NCBI GenBank assembly: GCA_913062865.1
Contig: CAJXWO010000005.1
Span: 1 to 64,000, forward strand
Length of the DNA stretch: 64,000 nucleotides
From: an uncultured Paracoccaceae bacterium
GTDB taxonomy: Bacteria; Pseudomonadota; Alphaproteobacteria; Rhodobacterales; Rhodobacteraceae
Direction: 5' to 3'
The notes below the pieces were generated by a model. The model was not told the DNA's origin and ran no database searches. It was given only the letters and a program-made list of their open reading frames with translations. Positions 25,313 through 34,229 of this stretch are shown here, one piece after another (positions within the stretch are counted from its first letter, which is position 1; the number at the start of each line of letters is the position of its first letter). The position numbers were made by a program, and so were the translations under genes.

Positions 25313-27744
25313 TGGGCGGGCTCCACTTGCGGCTGGGTGTCTCTGAGCCGCAGACCATCGGGGTCAAAGGGCGGGCGGTCAAGCACCCGAGCCGTATGGG
25401 GCCGGCCCAGAATGGCCACATGCACCGTGTCGCCGGGGCCCGCCATCCCCGCCTTGAGATAGCAGATCGCAAGCGACCGGCCGACCGTGTAGCCATAGGC
25501 GCCGGAACTGACCTGGCCCGCGGGCGTGCCGTCGGGCAGGAATATGGGCTCGCCCCCGCTGGCGTCGGCCTCCTCGGCGTCGATCTCGATCAGCCTCATG
25601 ATCTCGCGCGGGGCGTTGTCCTTGATCGCCTCCCAAGCAGATTTGTTCAGGAAGTCCTTGTCAGCCCGGATGAGTCCCGCCAGCCCGCTTTCCTGCGGCC
25701 AGTATTCGGGCGAATAATCCCGGCCCCAGCTGCCATAGCCCTTTTCGACCCGCAGGCTCATCAGCGCACGGCTGCCGACGGGGCCCGCGCCCAGATCGCG
25801 CCCGGCCTCGATCAGCGCCTCATAGAGCCGCACCTGGTCTTCGGTCGCGCAATGCAGCTCCCACCCCAGATCGCCGGTGAAGGAGACGCGGACCGCCACG
25901 CAGTCCACGCCCGCCACGTCGATCCGTTTCGACCGGAAGAAGGGGAAGGCGTCGTTCGACAGTTCCGCATTGGAGATCCGCGCAAGCAGACTGCGCGCCT
26001 CGGGGCCTGCCACGTTGAACCCGCAGACCGCCTCGGTCAGGCTTTCGAACGTGGTGCCATCGGGCAGCGGCACCGCGCGGAAAAAGCGCTGGTGGAACCG
26101 TTCGGCCATGCCGGACCCGATGACCCAGAATTCGTCGTCAGCCAGCCGCGTGACGGTGAAATCCCCCGCGATCCCTCCGCGCTTGCCGATCAGCGGTGTC
26201 AGGCAGGACCGCCCCGGTTTGGTGGGCATGCGGTTGGCGAAAACGGCATTCAGCCACGCCTCGGCCCCCGGCCCGGCGAAGCGGTACTTGGCGAAGTTCG
26301 AGATGTCGATGATGCCCGCACGTTCGCGTAGCATGCAGGCTTCACGGCCCACGACCTCCCACCAGGGTTGGCGGGTGAAACCTGCGCTGTCGGGCACATC
26401 GGCGTCGAAATACAGGGGATGCTCCCAGCCATAGTTGAGCCCGAACACCGCGCCCATCCCGGCCTGCGTATCGTAAACGGGCCGCGTCCGCACCGGACGG
26501 CCGGCTATCCGTTCCTCGCCCGGGAAATGGATCTTGAAGCGGTGGGCATACTGGTCCTCGACCCGCGCGCGGGTAAAGGCCTTCCCGGCCCAAGCGCCGA
26601 AACGCGCCATGTCCCAGCCGAACATGTCAAGGCTCGGTTCGCCCTCGACCATCCATTCGGCGGCCAGTTTGCCCAGCCCGCCCGATTGCGAAAAGCCCGG
26701 GATGATGCCGCAGCAGCAGAAATAGCCCGTCATCTCGGGCACCGGACCGAACAGGGCCGAGCTGTCCGGTGACCAGATCATCGGCCCGTTGATGACCCGC
26801 TTGATGCCGGCCTCTCCGACAGCAGGCACCCGGTCGATGGCGCGCATCATGTTTTCTTCGATGCGTTCAAGGTCATCGGGGAACAGCTCGTGCCCAAAAC
26901 CCTGCGGCGTGCCATCCTCGGCCCAGAAGCGCATGTCGCGTTCATAGGCGCCGACCAGCAGGCCCTGCCCCTCTTGGCGCAGATAATACTCACCGTCCCG
27001 GTCCGCGACGGAAGGAAGGCGACGGTCCATCGCGGCGATCTGGGCGATGGTCTCGGTGACGAAATACTGATGCTCCGTGGGCATCAAGGGCAGGGTCAGA
27101 CCGGCCAGCGCGGCCACCTCCCGCGCCCAGAGTCCTGCGACATTGACCACCCAGGGCGTGCGGATATCGCCCTTTTCCGTGCGCACGACCCAGGTGCCGT
27201 CGGACTGCGGTTCGGTCCCGATCACCGGGGTGAAGCGGTGGATCTCGGCCCCGCGCTGCCGCGCGCCCACGGCATAGGCATTGGTCACGCCCGACGGGTC
27301 CACATTGCCACCGTCGGGTTCGAACATGATGCAGCGGATTCCGTCGTAATTGACCATCGGGTGCAGACGCTCGGCCTCGTCCCGGCTGACCTTGTGGAAA
27401 TTCATGCCGTAGCGGCGGGCCTTGGCCTCTTGCAGGCGCAGCTGGTGTTCGCGCGCCTCGGTCTGGGCGAGGTAGAGCGAACCGGGCTGGAACACGCCGC
27501 AGCTTTGGCCCGTCTCCGCCTCGAGCTCCTTGTACAAATTCATCGTGTAGTGCTGCAGGCGCGAGATATTCGTGCTGTCATGCAGCCCGTGGATATTCGC
27601 CGCCGCGTGCCATGTGCTGCCCGATGTCAGCTCGGAGCGTTCCAGCAGCACCACATCGGACCAACCAAGCTTGGCCAGATGGTAGAGGATCGAGCAGCCG
27701 ATCACGCCGCCCCCGATCACGACAGCCTGGGCATGGGTGCGCAT
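25309..27744 (-). CDS. FAD/GcvT two-domain dehydrogenase (dimethylglycine/sarcosine dehydrogenase-like)
   Basis: An 811-aa enzyme with an N-terminal DAO-type FAD domain (VIGGGVIGCSILYHLAKLGW; SGSTWHAA, where the His is the flavin attachment site in characterised dimethylglycine dehydrogenases) and a C-terminal GcvT-like tetrahydrofolate domain, ending in a typical SGAYGYTVGRSLAICYL block. Such enzymes oxidise N-methyl groups of dimethylglycine, sarcosine or related amines and pass formaldehyde to THF. It is preceded by AAAGGA 11 nt upstream of the ATG, is the third gene of its operon, and overlaps the next by 4 nt. A paralogue lies at 60055-62559. Confidence 0.88.
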   Translation of the reverse strand: MRTHAQAVVIGGGVIGCSILYHLAKLGWSDVVLLERSELTSGSTWHAAANIHGLHDSTNISRLQHYTMNLYKELEAETGQSCGVFQPGSLYLAQTEAREHQLRLQEAKARRYGMNFHKVSRDEAERLHPMVNYDGIRCIMFEPDGGNVDPSGVTNAYAVGARQRGAEIHRFTPVIGTEPQSDGTWVVRTEKGDIRTPWVVNVAGLWAREVAALAGLTLPLMPTEHQYFVTETIAQIAAMDRRLPSVADRDGEYYLRQEGQGLLVGAYERDMRFWAEDGTPQGFGHELFPDDLERIEENMMRAIDRVPAVGEAGIKRVINGPMIWSPDSSALFGPVPEMTGYFCCCGIIPGFSQSGGLGKLAAEWMVEGEPSLDMFGWDMARFGAWAGKAFTRARVEDQYAHRFKIHFPGEERIAGRPVRTRPVYDTQAGMGAVFGLNYGWEHPLYFDADVPDSAGFTRQPWWEVVGREACMLRERAGIIDISNFAKYRFAGPGAEAWLNAVFANRMPTKPGRSCLTPLIGKRGGIAGDFTVTRLADDEFWVIGSGMAERFHQRFFRAVPLPDGTTFESLTEAVCGFNVAGPEARSLLARISNAELSNDAFPFFRSKRIDVAGVDCVAVRVSFTGDLGWELHCATEDQVRLYEALIEAGRDLGAGPVGSRALMSLRVEKGYGSWGRDYSPEYWPQESGLAGLIRADKDFLNKSAWEAIKDNAPREIMRLIEIDAEEADASGGEPIFLPDGTPAGQVSSGAYGYTVGRSLAICYLKAGMAGPGDTVHVAILGRPHTARVLDRPPFDPDGLRLRDTQPQVEPAQ

Positions 27745-27766
27745 TTTTGTGGGTCCTTTCGTCAGA

Positions 27767-29305
27767 TCAGGGCTCGCCTGCGCCGATCTCTTCGCGGCGA
27801 TGGGCGATATAGGTTTCCAGTTCTTCCCGGATCGCGGGGTCGAGCACGGGTTCCTTGTATTCCTTCAGCGCCCTCTGCCATAGCTCGGTCGCGCGGGTCA
27901 GCGCGTCCTTGCCGCCTGCGGCCTCCCACGCGCCGTGGTTGGTCCAATCCGACAGCATGGGCTGGTAGAAGGCAGTCTCGTAGCGCTCCATAGTGTGCGC
28001 GGCGCCAAAGAAGTGCCCGCCCGTCGGCACCGACGCAATCGCATCGAAGCCGAGTGTTTGCTCGGTAAATACGAGAGGCCGCAGTACCTCGATCATGTTT
28101 TGCAGGATCTCCACGTCGAGGATCAGCTTTTCATAGGAGGCCGTCAGCCCGCCCTCGAGCCAGCCAGCGGCATGGTAGACCAGGTTGCCACCGCCCATCA
28201 CCGCGCCCCAGGTGGCCATGGTCGTCTCATAGGCGGCCTGCAGATCCACCACGTTCGAAGCATTGGCGTTCGAGGTCCGGTAGGGCAGCCCATAGCGGCG
28301 CGCGAGTTGGCCCGCGATCAGGTTCGCCTTGGTGTTTTCCGGCGTGCCGAAGGCGGGCGCGCCCGACCGCATGTCGACGTTCGAGGTGAACGCGCCATAA
28401 AGCACCGGCGCACCGGGCTTCACCAATTGCGTCAGGACCACGCCGAACAGCGCCTCGGCATTCTGCTGGGCCAGCGCGGCGGGCAGGGTCACGGGTGTCA
28501 TCGCCCCCATGAGGGTGAAGGGAGTGATCGACACGGGCTGGCCATGTTCAGCCATGGCGATCAGCCCCTCGGCCATTTCCCCGTCCAAAAGCCGCGGTGA
28601 ATTGACCGAGATGATGGTCGTCACCCCTGGGCTGTCGGCCATCTCCTCCACGCTGATGCCGCGCGCGATGGCCATCATGTTGATCCCGTCCATCGCCCGG
28701 CCCCGCCCGATGGCAGTGACGTGGAACGACAGATCGCTAAGGCGCAGATTTGCGAAATAGGTATCGAGGTGGCGGTTGTTCGCGGGCAGCTCCTGCGGCG
28801 CGGCGACCTGGTTGCCGATCATGTGGATCGCGTTGAAATGGTGGGCGAGCCGGGTGAAATTCTCGTAATCCGCCAAGTTGCCCGACCGGCGCCCCCGCAC
28901 GCAATCATGGACATTCGGCGGCCCGGCGACGAGGCCGAAGACCACCGATTGCCCGCCCAACTCGACCGCGCGATCAGGATTTCGCGGTGTCAGAGTGACG
29001 GTTTTTGGCGTTGTCGTCAGCGCGTGATCGACCAACTCCGCGTCGATCCGGACGAGGCCGCTGTCACGGTCCACCTTGGCGCCCGCGCGCTCGAAAAGGT
29101 CCATCACGCGGTCCGACATCACGCGGATGCCCAGGTCCGACAGGATGCGAAGCGAGGTCTGGTGTATCGCCTCGATCCCCTCCTCGCCCACGATCTCGGT
29201 CGGTGGATAGCTGTTCACCACCTTCTGCCAGGGCAGTTGCGGGATCGGGGCGGCACCCCTTGCGGCACGGTTGCGGCGGCCGCCTGCGCGGCGCTCATGT
29301 TTCAT
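27767..29305 (-). CDS. MttB-family (non-pyrrolysine) methyltransferase
   Basis: A 512-aa member of the trimethylamine:corrinoid methyltransferase superfamily. It is fully open, with no in-frame amber codon, so it is a Pyl-less member like the glycine-betaine, proline-betaine or carnitine demethylases MtgB, MtpB and MtcB. Recognisable stretches are VGEEGIEAIHQTSLRILSDLG near the N-terminus, the SNANASNVVDLQAAYET block and AVMGGGNLVYHAAGWLEGG. I chose ATG 29305 (MKHERRAGGRRN), preceded by GGAGA; it overlaps the upstream PrpD-like stop by 11 nt. No corrinoid protein or reductive activator gene is visible, so the methyl acceptor is open. Confidence 0.82.
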   Translation of the reverse strand: MKHERRAGGRRNRAARGAAPIPQLPWQKVVNSYPPTEIVGEEGIEAIHQTSLRILSDLGIRVMSDRVMDLFERAGAKVDRDSGLVRIDAELVDHALTTTPKTVTLTPRNPDRAVELGGQSVVFGLVAGPPNVHDCVRGRRSGNLADYENFTRLAHHFNAIHMIGNQVAAPQELPANNRHLDTYFANLRLSDLSFHVTAIGRGRAMDGINMMAIARGISVEEMADSPGVTTIISVNSPRLLDGEMAEGLIAMAEHGQPVSITPFTLMGAMTPVTLPAALAQQNAEALFGVVLTQLVKPGAPVLYGAFTSNVDMRSGAPAFGTPENTKANLIAGQLARRYGLPYRTSNANASNVVDLQAAYETTMATWGAVMGGGNLVYHAAGWLEGGLTASYEKLILDVEILQNMIEVLRPLVFTEQTLGFDAIASVPTGGHFFGAAHTMERYETAFYQPMLSDWTNHGAWEAAGGKDALTRATELWQRALKEYKEPVLDPAIREELETYIAHRREEIGAGEP

Positions 29306-30698
29306 GGGTGTCTCCGTTGACCGTCTGGACAGGATCATAAAGGTGGTCGGCCACCGCGGCGAAATCGCCGCCACGGGGCAGGGCAAGAACTGCATCGCGA
29401 AGGCGCTCGGCCCGCTCAGATCCCAGCACGGGGTCTGCATAGGCGTGGTATTTGGCCACGATCTCATCGGCGCCCAGCGGAGCCTCGGGCCCGCCACGGG
29501 TTTGGGTCGGGCCCGAGGAAAGGCGGCGCCCATCCGTTAACTGCAGCGTCACATCGGCCCAGCGTTCCTGTGGAAAGCGCGCGTCGAACGCGGCCGCGAC
29601 CTGTACCGTGGTGGCCTGAACAAGCCGCGCCACCTGGGCATCGCGCAGACCCGGGCCGGAAATCTCGGGCAGCCCGATCCGGCCATGGACCAACATCGCG
29701 GCCACGGCAAAGGGCAGGCTGTATTGCGCCTCTGACGTGGTCGCGGGCATGCCGGGGAACAGAGCCGCCGCGCTGGTGAAGGTGGCGATCTCGATGCCGG
29801 CAACATTGTCGGCCTTGACCCGGTGGGTGCGGGCCAGACCCGCCGCCGCCTCGATCGCAGCATGGGCCCAGCGGCAGATGGGATAGGGCTTGATATACTG
29901 CAAATCGGTTTGCCAGACGCGGCCCAGATCGGCCCAGACCTCCGCCACCTCGGGTCCGGTCACCGTGACCGCCGGTGCGCCGGTGAACCCCTGCTCGGCC
30001 AGCACCGCCGCCGACATGCCCGCCAGCGCGCCCCAACCCGAGCCATCGTGCAGCATGGTCGGGTTGGCGATTTCGCGCATCATCTGGCTGCGGGGGCCGT
30101 GGTATTCGGCGATCCCCAGGGCATGGGCCAGTTGTGCCTCGGTCAGGCCCCGCAGCCGCGCCGCCATCGCCGCGACCCCCAGCGCATTCCACGCGCCCGA
30201 GGTGTGATAGTCGCAGGCCGTCGCATGCAGCCCGATGCCCGCCCGGCCCGCGACCTCGTAGCCGATGACCAGCGCCGCCAGCGCCTCGGCCCCGCTCAGC
30301 CCGCGCCCCTCGGCCAGGGCGGCCAGCGTCGGCGCGGCGACCACACCGATATGTCCCTTGGTTGGGTTGTAGCCGTCATGGGCATCGAGATTGTCGGTCT
30401 GTGTCGCCGCCGCGTATACGGCACCGGCCAGACTGACCCGCCGCCCGTCGAAGAGCATTCGCGCGCCCGTTTGCGCGCCTGCGCCAAACAGCATCGCCGC
30501 CGTGTCGCGCCCGATGCGGCCCGCTTTCATCGGGGCGGAGGCCGCACAAATACCCAGCGTGTCGAGAAGCAAAAGCGCGGCGCGCTGCGCGGCGGCCTTC
30601 GGGATATCCGATGACCCGGTGTACAGGGCAAAGCGGCACAGCCGATCCAAGGCCGACGGTACCGGCATGACCCCACCGCTTTGCGTCTCGTCCTTCAT
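29295..30698 (-). CDS. MmgE/PrpD family protein
   Basis: A 467-aa protein of the MmgE/PrpD family, whose best-known members are 2-methylcitrate dehydratases, with others acting as isomerases or epimerases of carboxylic acids. Family marks are ALLLLDTLGICAASAP at the N-terminus, DAHDGYNPTKGHIGVVAAPTLAALAE, and KPYPICRWAHAAIEAAAGL. The start could also be TTG 30707 or ATG 30668; ATG 30698 (MKDETQSGG) is preferred. It is the promoter-proximal gene of the operon with mttB-like, FAD/GcvT and PLP-enzyme genes, and is divergent from the LysR gene. No prpB or prpC is near, so a methylcitrate role is unlikely. Confidence 0.85.
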   Translation of the reverse strand: MKDETQSGGVMPVPSALDRLCRFALYTGSSDIPKAAAQRAALLLLDTLGICAASAPMKAGRIGRDTAAMLFGAGAQTGARMLFDGRRVSLAGAVYAAATQTDNLDAHDGYNPTKGHIGVVAAPTLAALAEGRGLSGAEALAALVIGYEVAGRAGIGLHATACDYHTSGAWNALGVAAMAARLRGLTEAQLAHALGIAEYHGPRSQMMREIANPTMLHDGSGWGALAGMSAAVLAEQGFTGAPAVTVTGPEVAEVWADLGRVWQTDLQYIKPYPICRWAHAAIEAAAGLARTHRVKADNVAGIEIATFTSAAALFPGMPATTSEAQYSLPFAVAAMLVHGRIGLPEISGPGLRDAQVARLVQATTVQVAAAFDARFPQERWADVTLQLTDGRRLSSGPTQTRGGPEAPLGADEIVAKYHAYADPVLGSERAERLRDAVLALPRGGDFAAVADHLYDPVQTVNGDTHET

Positions 30699-30734
30699 GC
30701 CCGTCAAGGCCTTGCGTGACAGTAAATCATCTCA

Positions 30735-30765
30735 AGACACAGGATACTTTTTCACTCCGGTGTCT
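30735..30765. promoter_or_regulatory. Interrupted palindrome between divergent lysR and PrpD-like operon
   Basis: The 138-bp divergent region is clearly AT-richer than its surroundings. It contains AGACAC and GTGTCT as inverted arms 19 bp apart. A dyad in the intergenic region of a LysR gene and its divergent target is the expected place for the operator, but the T-N11-A core was not resolved by eye, so the exact site is uncertain. Confidence 0.35.
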
Positions 30766-30836
30766 CACGCGATAAATATTGGGTCGATGCATCAAAAAAA
30801 CGGTGTCATTATGCGTTTCGCAGACTGGATATACCC

Positions 30837-31727
30837 ATGAAACGCCCACCCCCGCCCCTGAACCAGATCCGCAGCTTCGAATGCGCCGCGCGGCACCTGA
30901 GCTTCACCCGCGCGGCCGAAGAGCTGGGCTATACTCAAGCCGCGGTCAGCACCCATATTCGCGGGCTCGAGAAATATGTGGGCCGGCCGCTTTTCATACG
31001 CCACGCCCGCAGCCTCGAGCTGACCGAAATCGGCGAGGCGTTTCTGCCCACGCTGCGGCAAGCGCTCGCGCAAATCGACACGGCAACCGATGCCATAGTC
31101 ACCAGCTCGCGCGACCAAAGCGTGATCCTTGCCTGCCCGATCAGCCTGGCCGAGAACTGGGTGCCCGGCGTCCTGGCCGGGTTTCGCGCCCAGCACCCCG
31201 AGATCGAGGTGCTGGTCCATGGCACGATCTGGAACCTCGCTGCGGACGAGATCGCGGATGTCGTCATCTCAATCCACCGCGCCGACGAGGTGCCCGAGGG
31301 GCATGGATGGCTGTGGGACGAAAAGTTGCTGCTCCTGGCCGATCCCGAGACCGCTGCAGAAATGACCCGGCCCGAGGATCTGCTGGACCGGCCCAAGATC
31401 GTGTTGTCCGGGCGGCAGGAATACTGGCGGTTGATGGGCGATGCGCTGGGGCTGCCCCGGTTCGAGATCGAGCCTGTGCTGAAAACGAACTCGTCAAACG
31501 TATCGCTGGAGTTTGCCGCGCGGGGGCTGGGCGTTGCCGTGTCGCTCTATTCGCTCTCCGAGATCTACCTGCGCCGCGGTCTTCTGGCCGAGCCGTTCGG
31601 CCTGCGCCCCCAAAGCCCTTGGAGCTATTACATCAGCGCACGGCCCGGCCGGAAAACCGGCGCGGCGCGGGAGCTTTTCGACCACATCCGCTCTGCCGCC
31701 AGAACCATGCCGGGCATCACCGGTTGA
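30837..31727 (+). CDS. LysR-family transcriptional regulator (GcvA-like)
   Basis: A 296-aa LysR regulator. The N-terminal winged helix-turn-helix is typical of the GcvA subgroup (LNQIRSFECAARHLSFTRAAEELGYTQAAVSTHIRGLE), followed by a periplasmic-binding-protein-like effector domain. It is divergent from the four-gene PrpD/MttB/FAD-GcvT/PLP operon with only 138 bp between starts, the standard LysR arrangement, so it very likely controls that operon in response to its substrate. The effector is unknown. Confidence 0.93.
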   Translation: MKRPPPPLNQIRSFECAARHLSFTRAAEELGYTQAAVSTHIRGLEKYVGRPLFIRHARSLELTEIGEAFLPTLRQALAQIDTATDAIVTSSRDQSVILACPISLAENWVPGVLAGFRAQHPEIEVLVHGTIWNLAADEIADVVISIHRADEVPEGHGWLWDEKLLLLADPETAAEMTRPEDLLDRPKIVLSGRQEYWRLMGDALGLPRFEIEPVLKTNSSNVSLEFAARGLGVAVSLYSLSEIYLRRGLLAEPFGLRPQSPWSYYISARPGRKTGAARELFDHIRSAARTMPGITG

Positions 31728-31733
31728 GGCGTA

Positions 31734-31799
31734 TGCCTTCGGTCGACCGAAGGCAAACCTGCTGCGTCGACGCAGCAGCGAACCGCGCGGTCGACCGCG
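31734..31799. repeat. Array of three GTCGAC-centred palindromes at exact 24-bp spacing
   Basis: Three perfect palindromes lie in tandem between the convergent lysR and nrdJ genes: 31734-31755 (22 bp, arm TGCCTTCGGTC), 31759-31778 (20 bp, arm CTGCTGCGTC) and 31786-31799 (14 bp, arm CGCGGTC). All share the centre GTCGAC, while their arms are unrelated. Their centres fall at 31744.5, 31768.5 and 31792.5, exactly 24 bp apart. There is no T-run typical of a terminator. The role is unknown; a protein-binding array or a composite RNA structure can be imagined. Confidence 0.8.
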
Positions 31800-31823
31800 A
31801 GGAGCTAAGGACCGCCCCCTGAC

Positions 31824-34109
31824 CTACCCGCATTTGCTATGCCCGCAATTCATGCAGGTCATGCACCCCTCGATCATCTGCATCTCGTACTGCCCACAGC
31901 TGGGGCAGGCCCGCCCGCGCTTGCCGCTGTCCAATCCGATCACCTGCGCCTGGGGGTCGGATTTCAGCCCCATCCCCTCGCCCTCCATGAAACCGATGGA
32001 GACAAGGTGGCGTTCGATCACCCCGCCGATGGCAGCAAGGATCGAGGGGATATACTTGCCCTGCACCCAGGCCCCGCCGCGCGGGTCGAACACGGCCTTC
32101 AACTCTTCAACGACAAAGGACACATCGCCCCCGCGCCGGAACACGGCCGAAATCATCCGCGTCAGCGCCACGGTCCAGGCGAAATGCTCCATGTTCTTGG
32201 AGTTGATGAACACCTCGAAGGGCCGCCGGTGCCCGTTGATGACGATGTCGTTGATGGTGAGGTAGATCGCGTGCTCGCTGTCGGGCCATTTGAGCTTGTA
32301 GGTGTTACCTTCCAGCGTCTGCGGGCGGTCCAGGGGTTCGGACATGTAGACGACCTCTGCGCCATCCGCGCCCCGGACCTGCTCCGGGGCCTCACCGGGC
32401 GCCACGTCTTCGGTTTCGCTCACGCTGAGCACCGACCCGGTCACATCGTTCGGACGGTAGGTGGTGCAGCCTTTGCAGCCCGTCTCGTAGGCTTGCATGT
32501 AGACATCCTTGAACGCGTCGAAATCGATGTCTTCCGGGCAGTTGATGGTTTTCGAGATCGAGCTGTCGATCCATTTCTGCGCTGCCGCTTGCATCTTCAC
32601 ATGCGCCAGCGGCTCAAGCGTCTGGGCGTTGACGAAATACTCGGGCAGATCCGCATCGCCAAATGTGTCGCGCCACATCTGCACGGCGTAATCGACCACC
32701 TCTTCCTCGGTGCGCGATCCGTCCTTTTGCAGGACCTTGCGCGTGTAGCTGTAGGCAAAGACCGGCTCGATCCCCGAGGATACGTTGCCGGCATAGAGGC
32801 TGATCGTGCCCGTGGGCGCGATCGAGGTGAGAAGCGCGTTGCGAATGCCATGCTCGGCCACGGCCGCGCGCACATCTTCGTCCATCGCCTGCATGGTGCC
32901 AGATGCCAGGAACGGCTCTGCCTCGAACAGCGGAAAGGCCCCCTTTTCCTTGGCGAGGTTGACCGAGGCAAGATAAGCCGCTCGGGCGATAGCCTTGAGC
33001 CATTGCTCGGTTTGTTCCGCCGCCGCGTCGGAGCCATAGCGCAGCCCGGTCATCAAGAGCGCATCGGCAAGCCCCGTGACACCCAGCCCGATCCGGCGCT
33101 TGGCCTGCGCCTCTCGCGCCTGCGCCTCGAGCGGGAAGCGCGAGGCATCCACCACGTTGTCCATCATCCGAACGGCTGTCGCGACCAGACGGGTCAGCTC
33201 GGCCTCGTCGATCCCGGCCCCTTCTCCGAAGGGATCGCGCACCAGCCGGGCGAGGTTGATCGACCCCAGAAGGCAGGCACCATAGGGCGGCAGGGGCTGT
33301 TCGCCGCAGGGGTTCGTCGCCGCGATGGTCTCGCAATAGTTCAGATTGTTCATCGCGTTGATACGGTCGATGAAGATCACCCCCGGCTCTGCATAGTCAT
33401 AGGTCGAGCGCATGATCTTGTTCCACAGATCGCGCGCCTCGACGGTGTGATAGACCTTGCCGTCGAACTGCAACTCCCAAGGGCCATCGGCTTTGACTGC
33501 CTCCATGAAGGCATCGGTCACCAGAACGGAGAGGTTGAACATGCGCAGGCGCGCCGGGTCGGACTTGGCCGCGATGAACTGTTCGATATCCGGGTGATCG
33601 CAGCGCATGGTCGCCATCATCGCACCGCGGCGCGAGCCCGCGGACATGATCGTGCGGCACATCGCATCCCACACATCCATGAAGGACAAGGGCCCCGACG
33701 CATCCGCCGCCACGCCCTTCACATCCGCGCCCTTGGGCCGGATGGTCGAGAAATCGTAGCCGATCCCGCCGCCCTGCTGCATGGTCAGCGCGGCTTCTTT
33801 CAGCATCTCGAAAATGCCGCCCATGTTGTCGGGGATGGTGCCCATGACGAAGCAGTTGAACAGCGTCACCGACCGCTCGGTGCCTGCGCCCGCGGTGATC
33901 CGGCCTGCAGGCAGGAACGTGAACCCGTCCAGAGCGTCGTAGAACGCTTCTTCCCACTTGGCCGGCTCCGCCTCGACGCTGGCTAGGGACCGGGCGATGC
34001 GGCGCCAGGTGTCCTCGACCGTCAGATCATGGGGCGTGCCATCGGCCGCCTTGAAGCGGTATTTCATGTCCCAGATGGCTTCGGCGATGGGGGCGGTGAA
34101 CGTGCTCAT
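31824..34109 (-). CDS. nrdJ: Adenosylcobalamin-dependent ribonucleoside-diphosphate reductase
   Basis: Class II ribonucleotide reductase, 761 aa, making deoxyribonucleotides with B12 and without oxygen. Visible features are the FLPAGRI start of the barrel, the QQGGGIGYDFS loop, the NPCGEQPLPPYGACLLGSINL active-site segment, SIAPTGTISLYAGNVSSG, and a C-terminal zinc-ribbon/cysteine tail (CPSCGQYEMQMIEGCMTCMNCGHSKCG) that re-reduces the active site. I chose ATG 34109 (MSTFTAPIAEAIW); the 77-residue upstream extension is intergenic. It is divergent from the DUF1489 gene. No NrdR box was identified with confidence. Confidence 0.95.
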   Translation of the reverse strand: MSTFTAPIAEAIWDMKYRFKAADGTPHDLTVEDTWRRIARSLASVEAEPAKWEEAFYDALDGFTFLPAGRITAGAGTERSVTLFNCFVMGTIPDNMGGIFEMLKEAALTMQQGGGIGYDFSTIRPKGADVKGVAADASGPLSFMDVWDAMCRTIMSAGSRRGAMMATMRCDHPDIEQFIAAKSDPARLRMFNLSVLVTDAFMEAVKADGPWELQFDGKVYHTVEARDLWNKIMRSTYDYAEPGVIFIDRINAMNNLNYCETIAATNPCGEQPLPPYGACLLGSINLARLVRDPFGEGAGIDEAELTRLVATAVRMMDNVVDASRFPLEAQAREAQAKRRIGLGVTGLADALLMTGLRYGSDAAAEQTEQWLKAIARAAYLASVNLAKEKGAFPLFEAEPFLASGTMQAMDEDVRAAVAEHGIRNALLTSIAPTGTISLYAGNVSSGIEPVFAYSYTRKVLQKDGSRTEEEVVDYAVQMWRDTFGDADLPEYFVNAQTLEPLAHVKMQAAAQKWIDSSISKTINCPEDIDFDAFKDVYMQAYETGCKGCTTYRPNDVTGSVLSVSETEDVAPGEAPEQVRGADGAEVVYMSEPLDRPQTLEGNTYKLKWPDSEHAIYLTINDIVINGHRRPFEVFINSKNMEHFAWTVALTRMISAVFRRGGDVSFVVEELKAVFDPRGGAWVQGKYIPSILAAIGGVIERHLVSIGFMEGEGMGLKSDPQAQVIGLDSGKRGRACPSCGQYEMQMIEGCMTCMNCGHSKCG

Positions 34110-34229
34110 CGAACGATTCCCTGTTGCGCGGCGGAAGCACGCAATAGCCCGTCTGCAGCGGCATTTCCACAACCAGTTGCAGCGACGGGCAATTGTACTA
34201 CGATATAGGCCCAGTTTGTGGGGGTCTCT

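Noticed and set aside
27767-29305. Pyrrolysine-containing trimethylamine methyltransferase
   Set aside because: The gene has no in-frame TAG, so it is a Pyl-free MttB homologue and no pylTSBCD genes are expected or seen.
29295-30698. PrpD-like gene as part of a 2-methylcitrate cycle
   Set aside because: No prpB, prpC or acnD is nearby; the family includes other activities and the context is methylated-amine genes.
31734-31799. Palindrome array as a CRISPR array or simple terminator
   Set aside because: The repeats are not identical (only the GTCGAC core is shared), there are no spacers of CRISPR type, and no T-run follows.
31839-33986. 715-aa plus-strand ORF over nrdJ
   Set aside because: A stop-free antisense frame caused by high GC; nrdJ on the minus strand has all class II reductase motifs.
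34110-34229. NrdR box or cobalamin riboswitch upstream of nrdJ
   Set aside because: A stretch around CTACGATATAG resembles half of an NrdR box, but a second half and a second box are not present; no B12-box-like conserved element was seen.
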